Part shown: piece after piece, positions 23,601 to 38,600 of the stretch
Layout of the letters: each line of letters begins with the position of its first letter
Position numbering within the stretch: position 1 is the first letter of the stretch
DNA from: Oryzias latipes
Lineage: Eukaryota > Chordata > Actinopteri > Beloniformes > Adrianichthyidae
Direction of reading: 5' to 3'
Assembly (NCBI RefSeq): GCF_002234675.1
Contig: NC_019866.2
Coordinates: 19,513,311-19,577,310 of the forward strand
DNA length: 64,000 nucleotides
Program-made: the position numbers and the translations under genes
Notes under the pieces: model-generated
Told to the model about the DNA's origin: nothing
Databases searched by the model: none
Seen by the model: only the letters and a program-made list of their open reading frames with translations

Positions 23601-26600
23601 ATACAAATAATATATATGAACAGTTGTTTATTGAAAAAGTATTTTCCTTGTTTGGTAGATAAATGACTACGTGGCTGGATATCATGACAGCGCTCTGTTA
23701 TTCGGCGAAGTGCTCAGAAGGAAAATGCTCAGTCAGCATGTGCCTCTGAGTGACACTCCATTTGGAAACATTTCCTTTGAAGGTAGGTTCTGATCATTCT
23801 GATCACCGTTCGGATCACTATAATCACAAACACAGTCATACTGACATCCATACAAACGAAAAAAGGGTGAGACATTATTAAGTTGTAACTCACAAAACGG
23901 GCAAAAAAAAATCAAATTCTTCAAAATTGTATTTAGAATCAAAGTATTTTATATTGAATGTACTAACTAAAGGGTAGTGAAGAAATTTTGGCTAAAATTT
24001 GAATGGAATTAAAAAATATGCAACACTTGCAAGAAAAACAAGCCTTGCTGATTCATGTTGTAGACAAACTACAAACAGCATTTGTGAGCATGTTTTTGAA
24101 CAAATAATTAATTACTATTCAAATTATTTTAGGATTTTTGTGAAAGAGCTTGTTGAAATGTCTTCTGGAAATGTTAGCCCTTTTTTATGTAATAAAGTGT
24201 TTCATTCAAAACTTCCAGTTCTTCAATTTCTGGGAATTATCTCAAATCTGTCTCATCTTGTAATGTTCTTACGTTTTTGTATTTTTGTGATTTCTCTGAG
24301 CAGGTATGGCAGGAAACTACGTGCTTGACGAGTATGGTGACAGAGATGTTAACTTCACCTTTATCTACACATCTGCTCAGACTAGCAAGGTGAGATCACT
24401 GACTACAGAGAGAGAAATTGAAGAAAGATGACTTGTTCTTCAATGTTTTGTCTGTTTGCCCAGTATGAAACTCTTTCAGTGTTTGATACATCCCAAAATA
24501 TCACCATAATGTGGCACGACAGCCCCACCTTGCCGTGGAAAGACGGTCAGCTGCCAGGAGATGAACCGGAAAATACAGAAGGTAATTCATTTAGAATGTT
24601 GCAAATAATGTTAAAGAGTTTCAATTGACCTTTTTGATATTTCTAAGATTCTTTGAGGATATTGTCAAACATTTTATACAGCATTAAGTAAAATATAAAA
24701 TCTAAACGTATCATATTAAATGAATGAAAAATAAAGATCAGACAGCATGGCAATACACATCTGAAAAATATGGACTCCAATAGACAAAGGAGTGAATATG
24801 AAACAGAAACAGCTGTGGATTGATCAGATGACTAACTAAAGTAGGACTCATAAAATATCAGTCCCATCAGTACATTCAAATTGAAAGAAACAGTACAGAA
24901 GAATCACAACTTCAGTACAATTTCAAAAAGATTTCCCCAGACGCTTTCCATCAGTTGTTTAAACTAAGCCTTTCCCTTTACTAGAAAAAGATTTGACTTA
25001 CAACCTGTGCAGTGGGCCAATTGATTTTCCTTTTGCTAGATGTTTTGTATGGGTCTAGGATGTTAACCATCTCTACTTGTGTTTACTTGCAGACTTAAGC
25101 ACTCAAGATATCATTGTGATCGTTTTGGGTGTCAGCGTTGTGGTGGTGACAGCCATTGCTCTCATTTTCTACAGGTAAATGTCAGAATCCTTTCAGATGC
25201 TTCACAATAGAATAAAAGCTTTCATAGACAGAAATAAACAAATAAGTACTTTAAATATAGTTTAAAAGGCGATAAAATGGTTCTGCGGTTCAGTGTCAGG
25301 TTATCATTGAGATGGGTGTCTTTCATAATACACACGTTTATTGTCTGCAAATTCTGTTAGGCAGAACAGAAAAGAGCGTCTTATGCAGATGAAGTGGTCC
25401 CACATTGAGCCGCACCTGATTGGTCCCCTGGATGAGAAGGAGGTCTCCCTAAAGGTGAGTACGACCATCAAAGATAACCGATAAGATAAAGATAGTCAAG
25501 ATAAGATAAAAAGACTCCCACGAAAGAGAACAATGTTTCCGTTAAAACATACAGAAGATTGATGTGCTGATTCAGATGATGTAGTGGATATTACATGTCA
25601 TTATCATCTTTGTGAATTTTTTTTTTTAGTACAGATTAAACTGAATTTCAAAGATAAAACATTCTTATGATTTGTGATGAACATAACAACCAATCCCCAC
25701 CAAACATTACAAAACCTCCACCAGCCATAAACTGCTACATGCGTCAGACAAAAGTACCTGATATTGACTGAAAGATGAGATTCTGTCAGCTGCTTGGAGG
25801 CAAGTTGATTGAATGTCTGTATTATACACCAGATAAAGCAAGATTTATAGCATAGAACTCGGTGAAACGGGTCCTTCAAAACTCTCAGTAAATCTTTTTA
25901 TTCCTTCACAGAAGAAATGCTTTTATACAGTAAATAATACTGTAAGATGGTTAAGAACAGATTTCTTATTGTTTTTAGTTTCTTCTGTATTAATCTAAGT
26001 GTAATTTAATAAAAGGGTGACATATTGGTATTTAAAAATGAATAACACATTTTTGTGAATGTGCCTTTCATTGGCTTTGCAGTTCAAATGGACTTTTGTG
26101 CTAATATGGATTTGTTTTTACTTGTACTTTCTTTTGGCTGCAAAACATACACATTTGTCATTCCCAAGCTTGTTAAAGAAAATGGGTTAAGCTAGTTTTG
26201 GTTAAAAACATATTTTTATAGACTTTGCAAAACATCATGCGACAACAGCATGAATACTCAAAAACTTGCCCCAAATCAGCCCAACACAAAAAGTTAAAAT
26301 CACCACATACAAAAGTGACTAATTTTTTTCAGTACTGTTTTTCAATTCAATTCAATTTTATTTATATAGCCCAAAATCACAACAACAGTCATCTCAATGG
26401 GCTTCGTACAGGTAATAGTAAAGTACACATAAAATCAAAAGGATCATGAATACATAGAATTAAATAGGAAAATACTAAACTGAACTAACTAAACAGACTA
26501 AACTAAACTGGCATCCCTGCCCTCACACCCTCCTTCGCGGTAAGGAAAAACTTCTAAAAAAAAGGATTCTGGAAAAAACGAAGAAACCTCAGGGGTGTTC

Positions 26601-29600
26601 ACATGAACGAGGGATCCTCTCTCAGGAGGGACAGGCGATGTACTTGATCTCTTAGAGAAGAAATACCTTATCCAACTCTACAACTACATATTCAAAGTCC
26701 AGCAGATGAGCTTCATCCAGATGAAGTTGGGGGACGGCTGGGGGCGCCAGACGAGCCAGAGGCAGGATCCACAGCAAAGTGTAGGAGCAGTAGTAGAGAC
26801 GAGCCAGAGACGAGGTACACGGTCAGGTACAGGAGCACGGACAAGCCAACTGGAATCTGGAAGTACTCCCACTCCCCCAGAGGGGAGAGGGAAAGAGGGA
26901 CTGTACAAGAATCGCACTGCATCAGACAGAGGCATGGAGAACTATATGATAAATAATGATCAAGAATAGAGGAGAGAAGGAGAGTAGAAGTAGACGAGAA
27001 AAGAGGACAGAACCCCAGAGCACCATACTTTCCCCAGCTTCAAACTTCCTTCGTTGTCACATTTGAAAAAGCTCACCAAAAGGCAATTTGGCACATCCAG
27101 TCAGGAGTTGCTACAGCTTCACACAGGAGGTTTGTATTTTATTTGGGCTGAGGACTGGCACAGGGAGACATAGTTAGGCAGTAGCGTGAAGGGTCTTGCC
27201 TAAGGACCCACAGTGGATGACACTCATTGTGCTCCTTGGGAAGCCAACCCAGGTTTCTCGTGTGCCTACACCCAACTAACTGAGCCATCCACCTCAACAA
27301 GATACCACCATAATACAAAATACCTTCTGTTTGACTTCCATTAACAGAGGAACGGAGGACACGGAATCACCAATTGAGTTTGTATTATTAAACATTTCTT
27401 TTGCTTCAATGGGAGTGTGTGGATCTTTTCAAAACCACTGAGACTGTGCCCTTTGGGTTTTCATTTGACAACCTTCAACATTTATGATCTGTTTACGGAA
27501 CAGATTGATGAAGATAAGAGGAAGGACAGTACATTCTTCTCTCATCGTGGTCGCTACGACAAGAAGGTATCTTTGTGCTAGTACCAAAACAGCAATATGT
27601 ACTTTTTGAACAAAATTGTTAAATTTTCCTTCTGTTTTTTTCCAGCCTGTTGTATTGAAAGAGCTGAAACACCCAGATGAAGATTTTACTGAAGAGCAGA
27701 AGATTGAGCTTAACACTGTAAGCCACCTCTTAGTGACATTCACACAACATATGTATTAGTATGACAATACCATTTTTAATGGCCTTTCCTATTTTTAACA
27801 CCTTTATGTTTCAGCTACTGCGCATTGATTATTACAACCTCACAAAGTTTTACGGCACTGTGAAGTTTGAGTACGGCGTGTTTGGTGTGTTTGAGCTGTG
27901 TCAGAGGGGCTCACTAAGGGTAAGATTTGTTTCGGACCCCTTACTTTTTGCCAACACCTTAACTTCTCACCTTTATTAGCATTATTAGTGCTTCCTGTTG
28001 AGTCGAACATATAGGTTTGTGCTTTTGCTTACAGAAAATTTGCCATAGGATGATGCTGACAGTGAACATAATCACAGTATGATACAGATTTTACATTTTT
28101 TATTTATCTGCATACACTGAAAATAGGTCGGTCATTTCCCATGACACACGTCCATGACCTTATTCAAGTTACGGTCAACTTAGTCATTTATGACAGAGGC
28201 TGTTGTCCCCTTTTCCGGCTTCCATCCCGATTTTACTGCCCACTTGATAATTTATGACAGTTTAGACAATGCTAATAGCAAGCACATAAAAACCTGTAAT
28301 CTCAAGCTTAAACAAGTAGAGATTTACCAGCAAGTGTTCGACTTTTCTATTGCCTGAATGTTAGCTGTTTGTTGGGTGATAAATATGAACTTTATTTCTT
28401 TTCCTCTCTTTAGTATATTCTTAACGACAGGATATCCTACCCAGATGAAACCTTTATGGACATGGAGTTTAAGATCTCAGTCATGTATGATATAGCAAAG
28501 GTACGGCGTTTTAATCTTATAATAATTGTTTATCTTTATCTTAATTATTTATTAATTTTTCATCATTTTATTTAAACCACTAGTCTCAGAATAAATGTCC
28601 CATCCATATGTGTCTACTCAGTAAAATGCCTATCACTTTTTTGGTAGCCAAGTTTTGACCCAAACAAACCTGCTACATTAAAAATATTATAGCCACAGAT
28701 GGGATCTCATAAAAAAAACAAAAAAAACTACTTGACTGGTTACGCAGATAGCAGTCGTGATTTCAATGATTGACAATGGAATGAATGTAGGAAAACTGCT
28801 AGAAAGCTTGCAAGCCTTTGCTGCTTTTAGCTTAAGCTCCAACCTTTCACTTTTTTAGAATATGTTTTCTTGCCATCTGTAACCTGCATGTATATTCACA
28901 CGTTGATGTTTTTTAGTTGTTAATCTAGGTTGTATTCCTTCATTCCTGCTACAACTCATAAGTAACCATTAGGCAGCTTGAGGTTTAGCAAGACAATTCT
29001 TACAATGTAAATCAGTCCTGCTATACATTAGGAGTGAACAGTCTCACCTCTGTGGCTAAAGTTTGCATCGATGACAATGGTACAAGGGGAAAATTCTTCT
29101 ATACTTTGTAATTTATTTTGTTTTTCAAACTGAATTTGTTAACAAAACTGTTCAAACTGTTAGTATCAGTTAGATCAAACATTGAAAAGCCAGCTTCCAA
29201 TATGTATAATATAAACAAACCATTCAGCAACATGACCACTATTAATTTATCTACAGTGCTAAAAAAACTAATTGTGTTGTTGTGACTCCTAATGGTACAG
29301 GAAAAGTACTAAGGCTAGTGAAATGCTGCTTTATGAATAAACAATTTATAAGACAAGTACATTTTGTGGTTTCATCATTTAGTTTGATTTTCATGTTTGT
29401 CTCCTACAGGGGATGTCGTACCTCCACACAAGTAACATCCCAGTGCATGGCCGGCTCAAGTCAACTAACTGTGAGGTTGATAACCGCATGGTGGTCAAAA
29501 TCACAGACTTTGGTTGCCACACAATTCTGAAGCCGGCCAAGGGTAAGATGAATTTTCTCATCGGGGATCCGGATGATTCACACCAACAATGAGAACAAAG

Positions 29601-32600
29601 ATTCATCCTCTCTTCTCAGATCTTTGGACAGCCCCAGAGCATCTTCGCAAAGATGGGGTCTCTCAAAAAGGCGACGTTTACAGCTACGCCATCATTGCCC
29701 ATGAGATTGTTACAAGGAAACCCCCTTTCTATACACAGTACTGCTCAGATTCTGCAGGTACGTTGCCAAAATATTGCCTTAAACAACAATGGGCAACCAT
29801 TTTTTGTGTTGTGATAAATTTTATTTTGTTATATTTTCCCCCCACTGTAGAGAAAATGTACAGAGTTCAGTATCCCAGGAACAACAACTTCTTCAGACCA
29901 GAGCTCAACTTTGAAGGAGCATCAGACAGGGAAACTGAGGTAAAGAGTCCACAAGTTTACAATGTAAAGAGAAATCCCCACACTGAATATAAATCTGTTT
30001 AGTTATTGTTTTTTCTAATGTGTGTATGCAGGTGTATATGCTGATAAAGAATTGTTGGGATGAAGATCCTGAACGCAGGCCAGATTTTAAGAAAATAGAA
30101 TTAACTCTGGGAAAGATTTTCAGGTTTGTAAACACATTTCTCTAACAGGTCACTCAGTTGAGTGTATTCCAATTTTATAGGTGTTCTGAAAGAAAAGGGC
30201 GATTTTTGCAGCTGAAAATGTACTCCATCTTAATTGTCCATATGATTTCAGTAATTTGCACAACCAAGCCACTGAGACATACATGGACAACCTGATCCGT
30301 CGTCTGCAGATGTACTCAAGGACTCTGGAGAATCTGGTGGAGGAGAGAACTGCTTTGTATAAAGCTGAGAGGGACAGAGCCGACCACCTCAACTTTATGC
30401 TGCTCCCTGGGTAGGCCGAAATATGTTTAATACTTCATTTACCAAATTTTTTTCTAAAATGGTTTCGAACTTTTGTGGAGTTTGACCCCAACTTTTCACC
30501 CCTCCTTCTTTTAGTTTGGGTTTTACAGTACATTTTGCACCACTACAGCCTTAGATTATAAACTTCACGAACCCACCTTTTAAAAAGCAGACAATAGAAT
30601 ACTGAAAAGACCATTTAGCAAGGAAAGAACCAGGTTTTCCTTTAGATATTTTGAAATATTATTATCATTTGAAAGTGTTGATGTAGTTAAAATCCAGTTG
30701 ATTAAAAATGACATTTTTGCTTGGCCGTCCTCAGTCCTGTGGTACGGTCCCTGAAGGAAACGGGTAGAGTGGAGCCAGAGCTCTTTGAAGAGGTTACCAT
30801 CTACTTCAGTGACATCGTGGGATTCACCACCCTCTGCCACTATAGTACTCCCATGGAGGTTGTGGACATGCTTAACAATATCTACAAGAACTTTGACAGC
30901 ATCTTGGACCATCATGATGTCTACAAGGTCATTTATTGGCTCAATTTAGGTTTTACTTTGGGTTTATGTCTTCTTGCTTTGTTACAGGATTTTGATATCA
31001 TAAATTGACCTGCACTTTTTATAATGTTTACTTTCCAGGTTGAGACAATAGGGGATGCGTACATGGTGGCATCCGGTTTACCCAACCGGAATGGGGACCG
31101 GCACGCAGTGGACATCGCCCACATGGCTCTGGACATCCTGTCATTTGTGGGAACTTTTGAGTTGCAGCACCTGCCTGGGATTCCTCTGTGGATTCGTATT
31201 GGAGTGCATTCAGGTACCAAATAAGTTGGTTATAAATTTTATTACCATATAATTTCTGCACTGTTTAAACCAGTTACTTAAATTACTTTGTATTATTTTA
31301 TTTAAGTATGTACAATATAAGACTTAAAAACACCTCAGTGTCCCATGGAGTTGGTGTCTGTTCTCAAACCAAGAGGTTGTTTAATTTCACAACTGGGTCA
31401 TATGCTCTGAAAAAATCATGTACATTTGTGGCGTCTGGTGGCAATTGACACGTTTTCTTTTATTAAATCCATCCATCCAAGTAAATAAATATCAAAACAT
31501 TAAAACAGTTAACAGTTTATTTCATTTCTTTTCACTAAAACTTAACAGTACCCTATTTTTTCTTGTTAAATTGCAAATTAGGTTTTGTTTATTTTTTCAA
31601 CAGGCTATTAGGTGGATTTTCTTACTGTCTTTATTTGTGTTACTGACAACTAACTGCTGAACAAGTTAACTTTATTGTTAAAACCAAAATTAGAAAATTT
31701 GTATAGATACAAAAGCCTTTGAGACATATATGTAGAGGTATATTTAAGAGGTATAATCAGAGAAAATAACATGTTTGATTTATCTGTGTGTGTTTGTATG
31801 AAGGCCCCTGTGCAGCAGGAGTGGTGGGAAACAAGATGCCTCGCTACTGCCTCTTTGGAGACACGGTCAACACGGCTTCACGCATGGAGTCTACTGGCCT
31901 GCGTAAGACAAAAATCTTTATAACAGAGAAACTATAGATGGATGTTCTGGTTGTACCACAAAATATAAGAAACTGATTTATTTTACTCTTGTTCTTACAG
32001 CTTTGAGAATTCATGTGAGCCAATCAACCATCAAAATCTTGCAGAGGACCCCCTGCAAGTTTGAGTTTGAGCAGAGAGGAGAGACTTACCTGAAGGTGGG
32101 TGAGAGGACCTTTATACGGTTTTGCTTGTAGTTTTAGTATGTGTCAATTGGCAGATAGATATACAGTTGTACAGTTTATACACCCTGGAAGATATGATGA
32201 TTTCTTGGTCAGAAGAGGAGTGGAAGAAGTGGAAAGTGAGGTATTCTATTGAAACCAAAACATGGTCACAAAGATTTCTGCAAACGGCCAGAAAAATAAT
32301 TAGGGATGTAAAAAAACATCCACAAATTACTTCAAAAGCGATCCAGGACTCTCTGAAAACTGTGGTGTGGCTGTTTCAAGATATACAACAAGGAGGCACC
32401 TTCATGGTCGAGTCACCAGAAGAAAGCCTTTTTTGGACAAATGCCACAAAATAGCTCTCCAAATTGTCTAATTATCCTAAGTTTGGTACGCCATTTTGTG
32501 AATGTAAAACTGCTGATTGTGTTATTTTGTGCATTTTTCTTGCTTTGATTGCTTGAAATAAACCATTTCAAATCAAATCAAAAACAGCACAGAGACAAAC

Positions 32601-35600
32601 CTCCAACATTTTGGACCAAAGACATTTGTGGTGATTAGACCAAGATTGAACTTATTGGCCACAATCATAAACACTACATTCAGAAAGGACACCACAGGAC
32701 CTATTACGAAAACAACACTTTCCTGCTGTGAAACACAGAGACGAATCAGTGATGTTTTGGGAATGTGTGGGCTACAAAGACAAAGGAAACTTGGTCAAAG
32801 TTGATTTAATTCAATTCAATTTTATTTACATAGCCCAATATTTACAACAAAAGTCATCTAAATGGGCTTCATACCTGTAATTGTGCAATAAACATGAATT
32901 ATAATAATAATAATAATAATAATAATAAATTTTATTTCAAGCGCCTTTCAGGTCACCCAAGGTCGCTGTACAAGGTTAAAATAAGAAAAACAGAATAAAA
33001 CGTCAATAAGAAATTATCAGAGTAAAACATGAGTAAACATAAAGACACAAAAAACATTTAAGATAAATACATAAAAAAATTATAGGATAAAAAAACAGAC
33101 AGACAAACAGACAAATGAGGTTGCGTTAACTGAATAGATTAACTGTATGATTGTTTGAAGAGATGAGTCTTGAGTTTGGATTTGAATAGTGGCAGTGTGT
33201 CGGTATTCCGTAAATCTGGAGGAAGAGAATTCCATAGCTGAGGGGCAGAGCGACTGAAAGCTCTGCCCCCCATGGTGGCAAGACGGGCAGGTGGGACATG
33301 GAGTTGGAGAGAGGAAGTGGAACGGAGAGATTGGGAGGGAATGGAAATGTGAAGAAGATCAGAAATGTAGGGTGGAGTCAGGTTATGGAGTGCTTTGAAG
33401 GTGATGAGGAGAATCTTGAAACTAACCCTTTGTTTTATGGGAAGCCAGTGTAAGTTTTGGAGAACTGGTGTGATGTGGTGGGATAACGGGGTCCTAGTGA
33501 TGATGCGGGCTGCAGAATTTTGGAGAAGCTGCAATTTTTTGAGTGTTTTATTGGGCAAACCAAACAGGAGGGAATTACAATAATCGATCCGAGAAGTGAC
33601 AAGACTATGAACAAGTACAGCAGTTGTATGAGGTGTGAGAGAGGGGCGGAGACGAGATATATTGCGGAGATGTAAGTAAGCAGAACGGGTGATGTTATTA
33701 ATATGAGATTGGAATGAAAGTGAGCTGTCGAGGATGACACCCAGACTCTTTACCTGGGGGGAGGGAAGAACAGAGAAGTCGTTGACAGAGATGGAGAAGC
33801 TATTGGATTTGGAAATAGTGGATGGAGTGCCTACAAGGAGGACTTCAGTTTTGGAACTGTTGAGTTGCAGAAAATTTGAAGAGAACCAGGAATGGATTTC
33901 TTGCAGACAGAGGGTAAGGGAGGAAGGAGGAAGTGATGAGGAGGGTTTAGTAGAAATGTAGAGCTGGGTGTCGTCCGCATAGCAATGGAAATTAATGTTG
34001 TGTTTATGGAAGAGAGAACCAAGAGGGAGGATGTAAATGATGAAGAGAAGGGGACTTAGGACAGAACCCTGGGGAATACCAGCAGAGAGTGTGAAGGTGT
34101 TTGACATATGAGGTTTAATGTGGATAAATTGACTACGGTCTGATAAGTATGAAGAAAACCAGGACAGAGGGGTGTGAGAAATAACAATAGTTTGAAGTCT
34201 GTGAATAAGAATATTGTGGGAAATGGTGTCAAAAGCAGCAGTTAAATCAAGGAGAATGAGAATGGACAGTGAACCGGAGTCTGAAGCTAAGAGGAGGTCG
34301 TTTGTGATTTTTAAAAGAGCTGTTTCTGTACTATGGAGTGGGCGGAAACCAGATTGAAAGTGTTCGTAGATGTTGTTACTGGAAAGATGAGCACGGAGCT
34401 GAAGAGCAACAGTTTTTTCAAGGATTTTGGAAATAAAAGGTAAATTAGAGATTGGGCGAAGATTATTCAAGTTATTTGGGTCAAGACCAGGTTTTTTCAA
34501 AACTGGAGTTATAGAGGCGACTTTTAGAGAATGTGGAACAATACCAGACATGAGAGAGGAGTGAATAATGTTGGTAATTGATGGGAGAAGAGAAAGGAGA
34601 CAGGATTTAACAAGAGATGTAGGAATGGGATCCAGTTGGCAGGTGGAAGGTTTAGAGTTGGTAATGAGGTCAGAAATGGTTTGTACAGAAGGAAGTGAAA
34701 ATCTTGAAAAGGTTGTCAGAACCGAGGGAGGAGTGAAGGTGTCCACTCCAGAGACTGCAGCTTGGCTTGTGAGCTGTTGATGAATTGTAGAGATCTTAGA
34801 AACAAAGAAGGACATTAACGCGTTACAAAAGTCAGGTGAGGAGAGATGATTAGGGAGAGAATCAGGGGGTTTTGTTATATTAGATAGAAGTGAGTAAAGG
34901 GTCCTAGAGCTATGTCGGTTTGAGTAAATCAGGCCAGAGTAATAGGAAGTTTTAGCGGAAGCTATAGAATCTTTATAGAGGATAATGTGGTTTTTGTACA
35001 TGTCCTTATGAATTGTGAGTCCAGTTTTATTTTGAAGTCTTATCAGTTGTCTGCCTTTAGCTTTGAGCTGCCGTAGTGCAGATGTGAACCATGGTGCAGA
35101 GCGGGTGAAGGAAACTGATCTTGTTTTGAGGGGTGCATGAGTATTTAGAAGTGACTGCAAGTCATTGTTATACTGCAAAACCAGCTCGTCAGGTGTGGCA
35201 TCAGGATTTACTCTGGGAAGGTTGTTGATATCGGCTGAAAAACTAGCAGTGTTGATGGCTTGTATCTTACGGAATGATATGATGCGTGGACGTTTGAGTT
35301 TGGATACTGTGAGCAGGAGATTAAAGGTGATGAGCTTATGGTCAGTGAACGGGAGTGTGTGAGGTTTGCAATCAGAGGGAGTAAGTCCAGAGCAGCACAC
35401 TAAGTCTAGCGTGTGTCCTTTGCAGTGAGTGGGAAAATGAATAAATTGCTGCAATCCAAAGCTATCTAAACAGGATAAGAAGTCTTTGGCAAGAGGATTA
35501 TTACAGTTATCCATGTGGAAATTAAAATCACCAAGAGTAACAATGTTCTGAGATTGTGAAGTGAAATGGGTCAGGAGATGGGAAAAGTCATTTAGAAAAT

Positions 35601-38600
35601 CCTTGCTGAATTTGGGTGGACGGTAGACTGTAACAACTATGGTGGGGGCATGACCAGAAAGAAGTAATGCAGAATATTCAAATGAGCAGTAAGTAGGAGC
35701 AGAGACAGGAAGGACTTTCCAGGACTCACGATAGATCATCAGGACACCACCTCCACCACCGAATTATAAAGAATATAAAGTCATAGAATTCAATAGCTGA
35801 TTGCTAAAATAAACTAAACAGAATAAACTAAACTGGGCATCCCTGCCCTTAGACCCTCCTTCGCGGTAAGGAAAAACTCCTAAAAAACCGTATTCCAGAA
35901 AAAAAAGAAGAAACTTCATGAAACCACATGAAGGAGGGATTCTCCCCCAGGACGGACAGGAGATGTACCAGAACTCTTAGAGAAGAAATAGCTTCTCTAA
36001 CTCTACAAATACATGTTTAAATAGTCCAGGAGCACGGAATCTGGAATCACTCCCACTCCCACTCCCACGGAGGGGAGTGGGACAGAGGGACATTACATGA
36101 ATCCCACTGCAGCAAGCAGAGGCATCGAGAACTGAATGATAAAAAAATTATGAAAAATAGAGGAGAGGAGAAGTAGATCAGAGTAGAGGACAGAACCCCA
36201 GTGCACCATTCCCCAGGTTCTGGTAAGGGTTAATCTTAGGGTTCAGGTCAGGGCTAGACTTAAAAAAAAAAAAGAAAGGGGGAGGGGGGTAGAGTGGAGT
36301 CTTGTCAGTAGTCTGTGGGGTCGTGGATAGATTGTGGTGCAGGTGGGATTTGGAGGTCCCTTGAAAATATTCGTGTGGTTGCAATGGGATCATCCCTTGA
36401 AGTGTGTGTGGTGCAAGAGTCAGGTCAGGTTGAAGATGGGTTAAGATTCACGCAAAATCTGGAGCAGCCTACTTGCAACTAATTGTTTGCGTATTTTAAG
36501 TTTAATTTAAATGTGTTAATAGTAATTTTAATATTCTCTGATTACTAGATAGTCTGTCAGAAGCCTGTCCAAAGAGGAATGTTTTCAGTCTAACTTTGAA
36601 TGTAGAAACTGTGTCGGCCTCTCTTACATGAGCTGGGAGCTTATTCCATAAAACAGGCTTTTTCCTGCATTTGGTGAGCGGATTGTTCTGTTTGGGTGCA
36701 GGAGGTTAGCAGGAGGATCTTGAACTTAATTCTAGATTTAACTGGGAGCCAGTGAAGTGAAACTAACACAGGAGTGATGTGATCTCTTCTGCTAGTTCCT
36801 GCTAACAATCTTGCTGCTGCATTCTGAACAAGCTGGAGACTTGGTAAGGAACTTTTAGGGCACGCTGCTAACAAACAGTTACAGTATTCCAGCCTAGTCG
36901 TAACAAGTCGTAACAAATGCATGGACAAGCATCACTTTTAGATACTATATTTCTGATCTTAGCTGTATTGCGCACGTGAAAAAAAATGCAATTTTACACG
37001 TCTGTGAAATGTGAGCCTTAAATGATAAATCCTGGTCAAATAAAATCCCTAGATTTCTAACTGTAGAATTGCAGGCTATAGTTACGCCATCCAGGGAGAC
37101 TATCTGATCAGAGCATCTCTCAGGTTTTTAGGACCTTTGATGACCTCAGTTTTTTCTGGGTTTAGGGGGAGGTAATTAATTGTCAACCAGGTCTTAATGT
37201 CTCTGATGCAGGCATTAAGTTTCTCTATATGGTCATTTTTGTCATAAAAATGATGACAAGATTGATGCAGCACGTGATCAGAAGATACTGGAGGAAAACT
37301 TCTTCAGCTCGGAAGCTGCGCGGGAGATGCACTTAGACATTTCAACATAACAACGATTCAAAATACAAAGCCAAGTCTACCTGTCATTGGTTACAACTGA
37401 ATAAGGTGAAGGTTCTGGAGTGGCTGTCTCAGTCTCCGGCCCTTAGTATTCTTGAGCTACTTTAGGCAAATCTCAAATGGGCAGTTCAAGCAAGACAGCC
37501 CAATAATTGAGGTTTTCTTCCAAAAAGAATGGGTTACTTTACCATTACAGGAAAAAAAAAGTACCTCAGCCACAACAACTACAAGAGACTTCAAGCTGTT
37601 ATGGATGCAAAAGGAGGCAGTACAAGGTATTAAAAACTAGGGTTTGAACTTTTGAACAGGGCCATTTGGGAAGTTTCTGATGTCATGATGATTTTGTTGT
37701 TTAATAATAAACAACAAAACAACTAAATGAAATGGAAAAAAGTTTGTGTTATCATTCATATCCTCTAAAAAAATTACTAAGAAATAATAACTCCTTCCGG
37801 TGTACGTATGAGCACAACTGTATGGATAAAGGATATTTTCTGTTTAAAAGTTATTTTTCCCCAAAAAATTTCTTGCAGGGTAAAGGTAAGGAGATGACAT
37901 ACTGGCTAACAGGAGTGACGGGGGGCAACTACAACCTGCCTACACCACCAACAGCGTAAGTAACAAGATATCTTTGTAATGTTTCAATTCATTTTTTAAA
38001 TTGGTAATATAAAAAAAGTTGTAAAGTTTCAACTAAAGGTAGACTCAAACAAAATGTATAGCTATCTTTTTTATTTATTTATTTTCATTTAAGTGATGAA
38101 CAACGAAAAAACAACAAACAAATGAAAATACACCGGAAAAACAGATCTGACAAACAAAGACAACAACCAATACTTCCACATGAGAGAAGCAGAAAGAAAG
38201 GGGGATAAAAGAGAAAAGTGTGTGTGTGTGTGTGTGTGTGTGTGAGTGTGTGTGTGTGTGTGATGAAAGGATGAGAGAGTTCCATCCTATTACTTATACT
38301 CAAGCTTGAACTAACCATAATGCACTCTGCTAACTATACATATTTAGGAATACATTATTAGAGATTCATATAGATAGATAGGAAAGGCTATAGACATATA
38401 TAACTATACATTCATTATATTCTTGATACTAGAATAGTCAATAGCAGTAACCATCATAAAACCAACAATAGAAATAATTATCTTGTAATTTTTACAAAAG
38501 AAAATGACAAAACAAACAAATAAATAAATAAAAATATTGAGAGTAATTACCCCTAACCATTAGACGCCCGCAGATGAGATGAATAGGGTACCGTAGAGAG

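Larger units (their letters stand above)
32162..37822 (+). mobile_element. Tc1/mariner element in gucy2c intron 25, carrying nested insertions
   Basis: The ends are inverted: TACAGTTGTACAGTTTATAC at the left and the complement of TACAGTTGTGCTCATACG at the right, each with TA. Transposase pieces in order: 32194-32450 ([19 protein letters not shown], the N-terminal DNA-binding part), 32580-32800 (middle, with stops), and 37255-37640 (C-terminal part, with stops). The ~4.45 kb between the second and third pieces is LINE sequence. The element is inactive. Its right end lies only 56 bp before the exon 26 acceptor of gucy2c, so the polypyrimidine and branch region of exon 26 is at the very edge of the insertion. 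Confidence 0.85.

Noticed and set aside
26684-26969. Overlapping 70-90-codon frames on both strands
   Set aside because: They lie in the LINE 3'-UTR repeat that is also present at 35.8-36.2 kb, where the frames are not kept.
33734-33961. Plus-strand frames at 33.4-35.4 kb
   Set aside because: They are antisense shadows of the LINE reverse-transcriptase frame.
38085-38318. Frame with His-Thr repeats
   Set aside because: It is a translation of the (TG)n array in gucy2c intron 26.
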